Of a DNA stretch of 30,006 nt, positions 17,598 through 24,975 are shown piece by piece (the stretch's first letter is position 1; every line of letters starts with the position of its first letter). The stretch is from JBDLRH01 sp039800165 (GTDB taxonomy: Bacteria > Pseudomonadota > Gammaproteobacteria > Burkholderiales > Burkholderiaceae_C), in NCBI GenBank assembly GCA_039800165.1, contig JBDLRH010000014.1:1-30006 (forward strand), in the 5' to 3' direction. The translations under genes were made by a program, and so were the position numbers. The notes beneath the pieces are model-generated. The model saw nothing but the letters and a program-made list of their open reading frames with translations. It was not told the DNA's origin and did no database searches.

Positions 17598-17780
17598 TCA
17601 CGACGTACCGCCCTTGTGGCGTCTTTGTGCCTTGGCGTCGCTGCTGCAACGGTCAGAGCAGTAGCGCACCTCGTCCCAGTTCTTCGCCCAGGCACGTCGC
17701 CAGGTCATCGGGCGGCCGCATTGCAGGCAGGGTTTCTGGGGCAAGGCGGACTTGTTGCCGCGGAAACTGGACGGGGTCAT
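17598..17780 (-). CDS. DUF2256 small zinc-ribbon protein
   Basis: Sixty residues from ATG 17780. The DUF2256 core is visible: LPQKPCLQCGRPMTWRR, then WDEVRYCSDRC, giving a C-x2-C plus C-x3-C zinc-ribbon-like set of four cysteines. The function is unknown. The family is often found beside photolyase or cryptochrome genes, and here it lies directly upstream of one, 10 bases apart, suggesting an accessory role. A TTG at 17807 would add nine residues; ATG 17780 is preferred because the conserved family core starts shortly after it. Confidence 0.85.
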   Translation of the reverse strand: MTPSSFRGNKSALPQKPCLQCGRPMTWRRAWAKNWDEVRYCSDRCSSDAKAQRRHKGGTS

Positions 17781-17801
17781 GGGCTGGGGGAAAACGCTGA
17801 C

Positions 17802-17829
17802 TTGCAAATCTGAACTGATCAGTCATAAT
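17802..17829 (+). promoter_or_regulatory. Candidate sigma-70 promoter for the FAD/CFA operon
   Basis: TTGCAA at 17802-17807 (-35, four of six consensus) and CATAAT at 17824-17829 (-10, five of six), with a 16-base spacer. It points toward the plus-strand operon and overlaps the 23-bp dyad, which would allow repression. An alternative ECF-like reading is TGATCA at 17816-17821, 17 bases, then CGGTAT at 17839-17844, loosely like the R. sphaeroides RpoE consensus. Confidence 0.42.
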
Positions 17830-17839
17830 TTGACTCATC
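17817..17839. promoter_or_regulatory. 23-bp imperfect dyad, candidate operator
   Basis: Arms GATCAGTCA (17817-17825) and TGACTCATC (17831-17839) are inverted copies with one mismatch in nine, around the AT-rich spacer TAATT. A second perfect 10-bp palindrome, ACTGATCAGT (17814-17823), overlaps the left arm. The size and position over both -10 boxes suit a dimeric repressor or MerR/LitR-type regulator shared by the divergent operons. The cognate regulator is not in the window. Confidence 0.5.
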
Positions 17840-17849
17840 GGTATTCCAA
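17822..17849 (-). promoter_or_regulatory. Candidate promoter for DUF2256-photolyase
   Basis: On the minus strand TTGGAA (17849-17844) is followed after 16 bases by TATGAC (17827-17822). Each box matches four of six consensus bases. Its -10 overlaps the -10 of the opposing plus-strand promoter within the dyad. A weak call on its own, strengthened by the arrangement. Confidence 0.3.
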
Positions 17850-18022
17850 CAGAAACGCCTTGCCCCCGCATGAATGCGCCCGCTCAATCTCCGACAACCT
17901 TCGGGGTTATGGAATGGCGGCATGGGGGCCGGGGGTGCGACCTGCTGGAATCGCGCCGCTTTTCGTTTTTTCGGCCGCGAAGCCGTCCGGGAGCAGTTGG
18001 CCTGGATGAAATCCTGAAGCGA

Positions 18023-18052
18023 CTCTTCTCCTCCTCCCTCCCTCCCTCCTTC
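18023..18052 (+). repeat. 30-base uninterrupted pyrimidine tract
   Basis: Every base from 18023 to 18052 is C or T, including three CCCT-type units, in the leader of the plus-strand operon. It would give a C-rich, G-free, unstructured stretch of leader RNA. It may be a simple low-complexity tract or a Rho-loading (rut-like) region. Confidence 0.6.
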
Positions 18053-18114
18053 GCTTCGGGGCGCTTCGCGGTCTCTTTATTTGCTGCCCCACGGGCAGCC
18101 GATCGGAGCTGATC

Positions 18115-19479
18115 ATGGGCCAACGTCTTTCGGTGGCCGTGGTCGGCTCCGGCATCTCCGGGCTGGCAGCCGCGCACCGGCTGCGCGAGGTGGCCGATGT
18201 CACGCTGTTCGAGGCGGGCGACTATTTCGGCGGCCACACCCATACGGTGGATGTCACCCTTCCGGTGAATGGCCAGCCGGTCACGCACGGCGTGGACACC
18301 GGCTTTCTCGTCTTCAACGAGCGCACTTATCCGAACCTGATCGCGCTGTTCGCCGAGCTGGGCGTGGAGACCGCCAGGTCGGACATGTCGTTCTCGGTGC
18401 AGGTGCCCGGCGGGCGCGGCGCGCAAGCACTGGAGTGGAGCGGCTCGTCGCTGTCCACCGTGTTCGCGCAGCGCGGCAACCTGCTCAACCCGCGGTTTTG
18501 GCGCATGCTGCGCGATTTGCTGCGCTTCAACCGGCTGACCACCCGCATCGCCGAGTCCGGCCGCGAGGCCGAGCTGATGCAGCCGCTGGCCGACTTCCTG
18601 CGCGAACACCGCTTCAGCGACGAGTTTCGCGACTGGTACTTCCTGCCGATGATCGGCTGCATCTGGAGCTGCCCGACCGACCAGATGCTGCAGTTCCCGG
18701 TCAGCACCATGATCCGCTTCTGCCACAACCACGGCCTGATCCAGGTGAACGACCGGCCGCAGTGGTGGACAGTGCGCGGCGGCGCCAGGCACTATGTGCA
18801 GAAGATCATCGCCGGGCTGCCGCGCAAGCACCTGCGCACGCCCGTGCTGGCCATCGAGCGCGATGCGTCGCTGGCGCGCGGTGGCGTCACCATCGTCACC
18901 GCCACCGGCCGCCAGCAGTTCGACCGCCTGGTGCTCGCGGCCCACTCCGACCAGTCGCTGGCCCTGCTGCGCGACGCCACGCCGGCCGAAGACGAGGTGC
19001 TGGGCGCCATCCGCTACCACCCCAACCGTGCGGTGCTGCACACCGACGTGTCGGTGCTGCCGCAGCAGCGCAGCGCCTGGGCCGCCTGGAACTACGAGCG
19101 CGCCACCTCAAGCAGCCGCGAGTCGGCGCAGGTCTGCCTGCACTACCTGCTCAACATGCTGCAGCCCCTGCCCTGGCAGCAGCCGGTGGTGGTGTCGCTC
19201 AATCCGGTGCGCGACATCGACCCGCGCACCGTCATCGGCGAATACGAGTACGCGCATCCGGTGTTCGACCTGGCCGCGATCCGCGCGCAGTCGCGCATGA
19301 CCGAACTGCAGGGCCGCAAGCACACCTGGTACTGCGGCGCCTGGATGGGCTACGGCTTCCATGAAGACGGCCTGAAGTCCGCCCTCGAAGCGGTGCGGCT
19401 GATGCAGGGCGACCTGGCCCGTGCGGGCACCACCGCCCCCGCGCCCGATGCACCCGCGCTGGAACCCGACGCGGCCTGA
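18115..19479 (+). CDS. FAD-dependent amine-oxidase-like protein (COG2907)
   Basis: Flavoprotein of 454 residues. The N-terminal Rossmann motif VVGSGISGLAAAHRL (glycines at about 10-15) and FEAGDYFGGHTHTVD bind FAD. The C-terminal FAD-contact region contains WYCGAWMGYGFHEDGLKSAL. The family is predicted to oxidise or desaturate lipids; homologues sit beside DUF1365 and a CFA-like methyltransferase in many genomes, including Rv0449c at the M. tuberculosis sigK locus. A fatty-acyl desaturase role like UfaD of furan fatty acid synthesis is possible but not shown. ATG 18115 has GGAG seven bases upstream. First gene of an eight-gene plus-strand operon; the next start is 8 bases (GTG) or 29 bases (ATG) beyond its stop. 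Confidence 0.9.
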   Translation: MGQRLSVAVVGSGISGLAAAHRLREVADVTLFEAGDYFGGHTHTVDVTLPVNGQPVTHGVDTGFLVFNERTYPNLIALFAELGVETARSDMSFSVQVPGGRGAQALEWSGSSLSTVFAQRGNLLNPRFWRMLRDLLRFNRLTTRIAESGREAELMQPLADFLREHRFSDEFRDWYFLPMIGCIWSCPTDQMLQFPVSTMIRFCHNHGLIQVNDRPQWWTVRGGARHYVQKIIAGLPRKHLRTPVLAIERDASLARGGVTIVTATGRQQFDRLVLAAHSDQSLALLRDATPAEDEVLGAIRYHPNRAVLHTDVSVLPQQRSAWAAWNYERATSSSRESAQVCLHYLLNMLQPLPWQQPVVVSLNPVRDIDPRTVIGEYEYAHPVFDLAAIRAQSRMTELQGRKHTWYCGAWMGYGFHEDGLKSALEAVRLMQGDLARAGTTAPAPDAPALEPDAA

Positions 19480-19508
19480 ACGCCTTCGTGACTGCCGTCG
19501 CCCGTCCC

Positions 19509-20351
19509 ATGGATGCCGTGAGCCCTGCGCAAACCGCACACGCCGCGCACACCGCGCACACCGCACACGCCGCGCACACCGCGCATAACGCGGACGCATC
19601 GCCTGTGCCCCTGATCGGCTCGGGCCAGGTGCGCCATGTGCGCCTGAAGCCCGCGCACAACGCGTTCACCTATCCCACCTACTTCCTGATGCTGCCGATG
19701 CGCGCGCTGCGCGAGGGGCATCACTGGGGCGCGCTCGCGCACAACCGCAGCGCGGCGCTGAGCTTCTTCGACCGGGACCACGGCGACGGCCGCGACGACG
19801 CACTGGCGTGGCTGGACGAGCTGCTGGCGCGCGAGGGCATCACCGATGCGCAGGGCGAAGCCTGGCTGCACTGCTACCCGCGGGTGCTGGGCTACACCTT
19901 CAAGCCGGTGAGCTTCTGGTACTGCCACCGCGCAGACGGATCGCTGCGCTGCATCGTGGTCGAGGTCAACAACACGTTTGGCGAGCGCCACTGCTATCTG
20001 CTCGATGCGCCGCGCTACGGCGCCGAACTGCGCGCCGACAAGGTGTTCCATGTGTCGCCGTTCTGCAAGGTCGAGGGCGGCTACCGCTTTCGCTTCATGC
20101 GCACGGCCGATGGCGCACGCACCGTGGTGCGCATCGACTACGACGACACCGAGGGCCCGCTGCTGCAGACCAGCGTCAGCGGCACCCTCGCGCCCGCCAC
20201 CGCGCCGGCCATCCGCCGCGCACTGTGGCGTCACCCCGCGATGACGCTTGGCGTGATCGCGCGCATTCACTGGCAGGCCTTGCGGCTGTGGACCAAGCGG
20301 GTGCAGTTCTTCCGCAAGCCCGAACCGCCCGAGGCCTTCGTGACGCGGTGA
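19509..20351 (+). CDS. DUF1365 family protein
   Basis: Protein of 280 residues from ATG 19509; an in-frame GTG at 19488 would add seven (MTAVARP). The DUF1365 core starts at about GSGQVRHVRLKPAHNAFTY and includes FSFF-like LSFFDRDHGDG, LLHCYPRVLGYTFKPVSFWYCH (read from about 19866) and VEVNNTFGERHCYLL. The biochemical role is unproven; members are almost always paired with the upstream FAD protein and downstream CFA-like methyltransferase (for example Rv0448c beside ufaA1), implying a shared lipid pathway. The start of the protein is a histidine-rich tandem repeat (see separate entry) that is unlikely to be part of the fold. No clear ribosome site is seen for either start. It lies 51 bases upstream of the methyltransferase gene. 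Confidence 0.9.
   Translation: MDAVSPAQTAHAAHTAHTAHAAHTAHNADASPVPLIGSGQVRHVRLKPAHNAFTYPTYFLMLPMRALREGHHWGALAHNRSAALSFFDRDHGDGRDDALAWLDELLAREGITDAQGEAWLHCYPRVLGYTFKPVSFWYCHRADGSLRCIVVEVNNTFGERHCYLLDAPRYGAELRADKVFHVSPFCKVEGGYRFRFMRTADGARTVVRIDYDDTEGPLLQTSVSGTLAPATAPAIRRALWRHPAMTLGVIARIHWQALRLWTKRVQFFRKPEPPEAFVTR
19533..19586 (+). repeat. 27-base tandem duplication encoding (T/A)AH triplets
   Basis: Bases 19533-19559 and 19560-19586 are identical except for the last base (C versus T). Each 27-base unit is itself three 9-base units, coding TAH-AAH-TAH. The array lies in frame near the N-terminus of the DUF1365 protein, so copy changes would not break the frame. Confidence 0.93.
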
Positions 20352-20402
20352 CTCCACAGTGACTTCTTCCGCGTACACAGTGCACCCTTGCCTCCTGTTG
20401 CC

Positions 20403-21623
20403 ATGAACACCACCACCGCCTCCCCGCTGTCCCTGCCCGCCGGCGCGCCGCCGGCCGCGCGCACCATCCTCAACTTGCTGCAGCGGCTGCGCCACGGCAC
20501 GCTGACGGTGCAGATGCCCGACGGCTCGGCGCGCGTGTTCGGCAACGGCGCGCTGCCGCATGCCGCCATCACGCTGAAAAACTGGAATGTGTGCTCGGCA
20601 GCGCTGAAGTCCGGCGACATCGGCTTTGCCGAGTGCTACATCGCAGGCGACTGGACCACGCCGCAGCTCACCGACCTGCTGCGCGTGTTCATCTGCAACC
20701 GCCACGAGGTCGAGTCGGTCATCTACGGCAACTGGCTCGGCCGCCTGGCGTACCGCATCCGCCACCTGCTCAACCGCAACAGCAAGGCCAACAGCAAGAA
20801 GAACATCCACGCGCACTACGACCTGGGCAACGCGTTCTACGAACTGTGGCTCGACGAGACGATGAACTATTCGTCGGCCAGCTTCGAGGGCGACGCGCAG
20901 CTCGGCCTGGTCGATGCACAGCATGCCAAGGTGCGGCGCGCCCTGCGCATGGTCGGCGCCAAGCCGGGCGACCGCATCCTCGAGATCGGCTGCGGCTGGG
21001 GGGCGCTGGCCGAGAAGGCCACCACCGAGTTCGGCGCATCGATCACCGGCGTGACGCTGTCAACCGAGCAGCTGGCGTTTGCCAATGCGCGCATGCAGCG
21101 CCTGGGCACCCAGTCGCAAGCCGACCTGCGGCTGCAGGACTACCGCGACATCGCCGACGGGCCGTTCGATGCGGTGTGCTCGATCGAGATGGTCGAAGCC
21201 GTGGGCCGCGAGTACTGGCCGACCTACTTCGAGACGGTGGCACGCCAGCTCAAGCCCGGCGGCCGTGCCTGCATCCAGAGCATCGTGATCCAGGACGCGC
21301 TGTTCGAGCGCTACATCAACGGCACCGACTTCATCCAGCAGTACATCTTTCCGGGTGGCTGCCTGCCCTGCCCACGCGAGTTCCGTGCGCAGGCTCAGGC
21401 CGCCGGCCTGACGGTGGTGGATGAATTCGCTTTCGGTGTGGACTACGCCACCACCCTGCGCCTGTGGCGCGAGAAGTTCCTGGCCGAGCGAGCCAGGGTG
21501 TTGCAACTGGGCTTTGACGAGAGGTTCATCCGCACATGGGAGTTCTATCTCGCGTATTGCGAAGCGGGCTTCGCGCAGGGCGACATCGACGTGGTGCAGT
21601 ACACGCTGCACAAGGCCGCATGA
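20403..21623 (+). CDS. Cyclopropane-fatty-acyl-phospholipid synthase-like methyltransferase
   Basis: SAM-dependent methyltransferase of 406 residues, family usual size (E. coli Cfa 382). The SAM-binding motif ILEIGCGWGALAEKA lies near residues 192-206, followed by GVTLSTEQLAFAN. It acts on double bonds of phospholipid acyl chains at the inner membrane, giving cyclopropane or methyl-branched products. Compared from memory with E. coli Cfa, the bicarbonate-site residues Cys139 and His266 appear replaced by Ser (NYSSASF) and Gln (IQSIVI), while Glu239 (EMVEAVG) and Tyr317 (VDYATTL) are kept. This may point to methylation without ring closure, as in UfaM-type enzymes. ATG 20403 is chosen over an in-frame TTG at 20388. 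Its TGA overlaps the next ATG (ATGA). Symbol withheld because cyclopropanation is uncertain. Confidence 0.92.
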   Translation: MNTTTASPLSLPAGAPPAARTILNLLQRLRHGTLTVQMPDGSARVFGNGALPHAAITLKNWNVCSAALKSGDIGFAECYIAGDWTTPQLTDLLRVFICNRHEVESVIYGNWLGRLAYRIRHLLNRNSKANSKKNIHAHYDLGNAFYELWLDETMNYSSASFEGDAQLGLVDAQHAKVRRALRMVGAKPGDRILEIGCGWGALAEKATTEFGASITGVTLSTEQLAFANARMQRLGTQSQADLRLQDYRDIADGPFDAVCSIEMVEAVGREYWPTYFETVARQLKPGGRACIQSIVIQDALFERYINGTDFIQQYIFPGGCLPCPREFRAQAQAAGLTVVDEFAFGVDYATTLRLWREKFLAERARVLQLGFDERFIRTWEFYLAYCEAGFAQGDIDVVQYTLHKAA

Positions 21624-22195
21624 AGCCGCCGCACATCCGCGCGCTGGGCGCAGCCGTGCTGGTCGCCGCAGCCACACTGGGCAGCGCTGCGCCGGCGCAC
21701 GCCTCCGAAGCGCCGGCCGCCTCGGTGCGCGCCTCGGCCAGCAACGCGCTGCCTGGTCGCCCGGTCGGCATGGGCAAGCTCACCGTGTTCGGCTTTGACA
21801 TCTACAACGCGCGCCTGTGGGCCGGCAGCGACTTCGCTCAGGACGCCTACACGCGGCATGCGTTTGCGCTGGAACTCGCCTACCTGCGCGACTTCAACGG
21901 AGACCTGATCGCGCAGCGCTCGCTCAAGGAGATGAAGCGCATCGAGTCGTTCAGTGCCGAGCAGGGCGATCGCTGGCTGGCCGAGATGGTGCGGGTGTTT
22001 CCCGACGTGCGCCGCGGCGACCGCCTGACCGGCGTGCACCTGCCGGGCGTGGGCGTGCGCTTCCTGCACAACGACCAGGTGGTGGGCGAAGTGCGCGACA
22101 CCGCCTTCGCCCGCATCTTCATGGGCATCTGGCTGTCGCCCCGAACGTCCGAGCCGCAGCTGCGCCGCCAGCTGCTGGCCGAGGTGGCCAATTGA
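21620..22195 (+). CDS. Chalcone-isomerase-like secreted protein
   Basis: Protein of 191 residues with a Sec signal peptide (MKPPHIRALGAAVLVAAATLG, likely cut after AHA at about residue 28). The mature part fits the bacterial chalcone-isomerase-like family: KLTVFGFDIYNARLWAG, then FALELAYLRDFNGDLIAQRSLKEM and ARIFMGIWLSP at the end. Such proteins adopt the chalcone isomerase fold, related to fatty-acid-binding proteins, without flavonoid chemistry; binding or isomerising an oxidised fatty acid in the periplasm is inference. The start overlaps the methyltransferase stop (ATGA) and the stop overlaps the transporter start (TTGA), so it is translated within the coupled chain. Confidence 0.86.
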   Translation: MKPPHIRALGAAVLVAAATLGSAAPAHASEAPAASVRASASNALPGRPVGMGKLTVFGFDIYNARLWAGSDFAQDAYTRHAFALELAYLRDFNGDLIAQRSLKEMKRIESFSAEQGDRWLAEMVRVFPDVRRGDRLTGVHLPGVGVRFLHNDQVVGEVRDTAFARIFMGIWLSPRTSEPQLRRQLLAEVAN

Positions 22196-23463
22196 CCCCT
22201 TCTGCGTCCGCGACGGCCGGCTTTGGCTGGCGCCACGGCATGGCCTATGGCCTGCTGGGCCTGCCGCTGGCCTTTGTCGCGCTGCCGCTGTACGTGCTGC
22301 TGCCCAACCACTACGCGCGCGAGTTCGGCATGCCGCTGGCCGCGCTGGGGGGGGTGCTGCTCGGCGCGCGGCTGTTCGATGCGTTCATCGACCCGTGGCT
22401 GGGCCGCCTGAGCGACCGCCTGTTCTCGCGCTCCACCCGCGCCGTGCTGACGATGGGCGCCCTTGCCGCGCTGGTGCTGGCCATCGGCTTTGCGCTGCTG
22501 TTCTTTCCGGCGGTGCACTCGGGTGATGCGCTGCTGGTGTGGGCCACCGCCGCGCTGGTGCTGACCTACGCCGCCTACAGCGCACTGAGCGTGGCGCACC
22601 AGGCCTGGGGCGCCATGCTGGGGGGCGACGAGCTGCAGCGCAGCCGCATCGTGGCCTGGCGCGAGGCGATGGGCCTGATCGGTGTGCTGCTGGCTTCGGC
22701 CCTGCCCTCGCTGCTGGGCCTGCCGGTCACCGCGGGTGCGCTGGCCGCGCTGCTGGTGCTGGGCTGGCTGGCGTGGCAGCGTGCGCCTGCGCCCAAGCCG
22801 GTGGCCACTGCTGCGCCGCCCGACCTGTGGCTGCCGTTCGCGCGGCCCGCGTTCCGCCGCCTGCTGGCGGTGTTCGTCCTCAACGGCATCGCAAGCGCCA
22901 TCCCGGCCACGCTGGTGCTGTTCTTCGTGCAAGACCGCCTGCAGGCCAGCGCGCAGATGGAGCCCGCCTTCCTGGGCCTGTACTTCCTGTGCGCGGCGCT
23001 GTGCATTCCGCTGTGGCTGCGCGCGGTGGCGCGCTTTGGCCTGGCGCTGTGCTGGCTGGCCGGCATGCTGCTGTCGGTGGCGGTGTTCGTCTGGGCCGCG
23101 GGCCTGGGCGCCGGCGACACCACCGCGTTTCTGGCGGTGTGCGCGCTCTCCGGCGTGGCGCTTGGCGCCGACCTTGCGCTGCCTGGCGCGCTGCTGGCCG
23201 GCGTGATCGCACGCGCGGGCGACCGCGGGCAGTCTGAAGGCGCGTACTTCGGTTGGTGGAACTTCGCCACCAAGCTCAACCTCGCGCTGGCGGCGGGCCT
23301 GGCCTTGCCGCTGCTGGGCTGGTTCGGCTATGCGCCGGGCGCGCGCGACGCGCAGGCGCTGCAGGCGCTTGTCATTGCCTATTGCGTTTTGCCCTGCCTG
23401 CTGAAGCTCGCGGCGGCGGGGCTGCTGTACCTCAACCTCCGACATTTCAGGGAACCGTCATGA
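22192..23463 (+). CDS. MFS/GPH-family membrane transporter
   Basis: Integral membrane protein of 423 residues, about 12 hydrophobic helices (first around YGLLGLPLAFVALPLYVLL). Family features include GARLFDAFIDPWLGRLSDR, the loop motif after helix 2 seen in glycoside-pentoside-hexuronide (melibiose-type) carriers, and AYSALSVAHQAWGAML. The substrate is unknown; the operon suggests a lipid or lipid-derived compound rather than a sugar. The start is taken as TTG at 22192, overlapping the previous stop (TTGA), because every neighbouring junction overlaps in the same way; the next in-frame ATG at 22240 begins just before the first helix and is the alternative. Its stop overlaps the DUF3833 start. 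Confidence 0.88.
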   Translation: MTPSASATAGFGWRHGMAYGLLGLPLAFVALPLYVLLPNHYAREFGMPLAALGGVLLGARLFDAFIDPWLGRLSDRLFSRSTRAVLTMGALAALVLAIGFALLFFPAVHSGDALLVWATAALVLTYAAYSALSVAHQAWGAMLGGDELQRSRIVAWREAMGLIGVLLASALPSLLGLPVTAGALAALLVLGWLAWQRAPAPKPVATAAPPDLWLPFARPAFRRLLAVFVLNGIASAIPATLVLFFVQDRLQASAQMEPAFLGLYFLCAALCIPLWLRAVARFGLALCWLAGMLLSVAVFVWAAGLGAGDTTAFLAVCALSGVALGADLALPGALLAGVIARAGDRGQSEGAYFGWWNFATKLNLALAAGLALPLLGWFGYAPGARDAQALQALVIAYCVLPCLLKLAAAGLLYLNLRHFREPS

Positions 23464-24008
23464 AGCGACGCCTTTTCATTCGCGCAGGTGCGCTGGGCAT
23501 GGCCACCGGCACCGCGCTGCTGGCCGGCTGCGCATCGCCCACCGTGGCCGACTACGCCGCCGAGAAGCCGGTGCTTGACCTCAGCAAGTACTTCAACGGC
23601 ACCATCGACGCCTGGGGCGTGTTCACCGATCGCTCGGGCAAGGTGGTCAAGCGCTTCACCGTGGTGATGAAGTGCACCTGGAACGGCGATGAAGGCGTGC
23701 TGGACGAAGACTTCCTGTACTCCGACGGCACCAAGCAAAAGCGTATCTGGCGCCTGAAGAAGCTGCCTGGCGGCCGCTACACCGGCCGCGCCGACGACGT
23801 GGTGGGCGAGGCCACCGGCGAGGAACGCGGCAACGCCTTCAACTGGCGCTACACCCTGGCGCTGCCGGTGGACGGCCGCGTGTGGGAGGTGCAGTTCGAC
23901 GACTGGATGTACCTGATGGACGAGCGCGTGATGCTCAACAAGGCGGTGATGAGCAAGTGGGGCATCCAGCTCGGCGAAGTCACCCTGTCCTTCACCAAGC
24001 GACCATGA
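23460..24008 (+). CDS. DUF3833 lipoprotein
   Basis: Protein of 182 residues. The N-terminus is a lipoprotein signal with lipobox LAGC (Cys24), preceded by MKRRLFIRAG, where RRLFIR looks like a twin-arginine motif, so Tat export is possible. The mature part has the DUF3833 features: LSKYFNGTIDAWGVFTDRSG, VVMKCTW and DEDFLYSDGTKQKRIWRL, ending with the WMYLMDERVMLNKAVMSKWG segment. Lipocalin-like binding of a lipid at the membrane is plausible but unproven. It overlaps both neighbours through ATGA junctions. DUF3833 genes repeatedly travel with CFA-like methyltransferases and chalcone-isomerase-like genes in gammaproteobacteria and betaproteobacteria. Confidence 0.9.
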   Translation: MKRRLFIRAGALGMATGTALLAGCASPTVADYAAEKPVLDLSKYFNGTIDAWGVFTDRSGKVVKRFTVVMKCTWNGDEGVLDEDFLYSDGTKQKRIWRLKKLPGGRYTGRADDVVGEATGEERGNAFNWRYTLALPVDGRVWEVQFDDWMYLMDERVMLNKAVMSKWGIQLGEVTLSFTKRP

Positions 24009-24967
24009 AGCCGGCCGCCCATCCGATTCCCGCGCCGGGGGCCACGGTTCCAGTTGCCGTGCCCGCGTCCGTGCCGTCGCCCGCGCCGCTTGCTGCATCG
24101 CCCGCGCTGCGCTCGCGCACCGGCAGCGGCCGTACCGCGCGGCCGCGCGGCTGGTTCGCGCCACTCAATGCGCCGATGACCGACTGGCGCGGCAAGACGG
24201 TGTGGCTGGTGGGCGCGTCCACCGGCATCGGCCGCGCCACCGCCGTGGCGCTGCATGCGCGTGGCGCACGCGTGGTTGCCTCGGCGCGCAACCTGCAGGC
24301 CCTCGAGACGCTGGCGCAGCAGTGCCCCGGGTTGCGTGCACTGCCGCTGGATGCCACCGATGCTGCGGCCGTGCAGCAGGCCGCGCGCGAGGTGGTGTCG
24401 ATGTCGGGCGAGCGCGATGCCGAGGGCAGTGCGCCGCAGGGCGCAGGCATCGACCTCGTGATGTATTGCGCGGGCCACTACAAGCCGCAGCGTGCCACCG
24501 CCTTCGATCTGGCCGAGATGCTGCGCCACGACCAGGTCAACTACGTCGGCGCGCTGCAGCTCATCCACGCGGTATTGCCCGGCATGCTGGCGCGCGGTGC
24601 GGGCCACATCAGCCTGGTCAGCAGCGTGGCGGGCTACCGCGGGCTGCCCAACGGCCTGGCCTACGGGCCGACCAAGGCGGCGCTCACCAACCTGGCCGAG
24701 ACGATGTACGTGGACCTGCAGGACGCAGGCGTGGGCGTGAGCCTGATCAGCCCGGGCTTTGTCGAGACGCCGCTGACCGCGCAAAACGAGTTCCGCATGC
24801 CCGCGCTGATCTCCACCGACGAGGCCGCCTCGGAGATCCTGCGTGGCTGGACACGCGGCGCGTTCGAGATCCACTTTCCGAGGCGCTTCACCGTCTGGAT
24901 GAAGGCGCTGCAGCTACTGCCCAACCGCATGTACTTCGCGGTGGTGCGGCGCTTCACCGGCTTGTGA
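24005..24967 (+). CDS. Short-chain dehydrogenase/reductase
   Basis: NAD(P)-dependent oxidoreductase of 320 residues. The SDR core begins at residue 58 (MTDWRGKTVWLVGASTGIG, glycine motif at 70-76), with Ser207, Tyr220 and Lys224 as the catalytic set in LVSSVAGYRG and YGPTK. The first 50 residues are an Ala/Pro-rich stretch unlike a usual SDR start. ATG 24005 overlaps the DUF3833 stop (ATGA); an in-frame ATG at 24176 would give a more ordinary 263-residue enzyme, but the conserved-looking LNAPMTDW segment favours translation from upstream. The C-terminus has a hydrophobic, possibly membrane-associated region (RFTVWMKALQLLPNRMYFAV). Related SDRs occur in the R. sphaeroides RpoE-controlled cluster, consistent with reducing or oxidising a lipid carbonyl. 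Confidence 0.9.
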   Translation: MKPAAHPIPAPGATVPVAVPASVPSPAPLAASPALRSRTGSGRTARPRGWFAPLNAPMTDWRGKTVWLVGASTGIGRATAVALHARGARVVASARNLQALETLAQQCPGLRALPLDATDAAAVQQAAREVVSMSGERDAEGSAPQGAGIDLVMYCAGHYKPQRATAFDLAEMLRHDQVNYVGALQLIHAVLPGMLARGAGHISLVSSVAGYRGLPNGLAYGPTKAALTNLAETMYVDLQDAGVGVSLISPGFVETPLTAQNEFRMPALISTDEAASEILRGWTRGAFEIHFPRRFTVWMKALQLLPNRMYFAVVRRFTGL

Positions 24968-24975
24968 CCAGGGCG

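Larger units (their letters stand above)
17781..18114. promoter_or_regulatory. Divergent control region of the photolyase and lipid operons
   Basis: This 334-base gap holds no convincing gene. The photolyase-proximal third (17790-17850) is AT-rich compared with the rest of the window and contains the dyad and promoter candidates listed separately. From about 17850 to 18114 lies a long GC-rich leader for the plus-strand operon with a 30-base pyrimidine run at 18023-18052, then GGAG at 18104-18107 as ribosome site for the ATG at 18115. A short open frame at 17870-18112 has no ribosome site and no recognisable family. Confidence 0.6.

Noticed and set aside
17870..18112. 80-codon open frame in the divergent control region
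   Set aside because: No ribosome site, no recognisable domain, and its second half is the translated pyrimidine tract and GC-rich leader.
19533..19586. Repeat array as a possible CRISPR or minisatellite locus
   Set aside because: Units are contiguous with no spacers and lie in frame inside the DUF1365 gene, so it is a coding tandem repeat.
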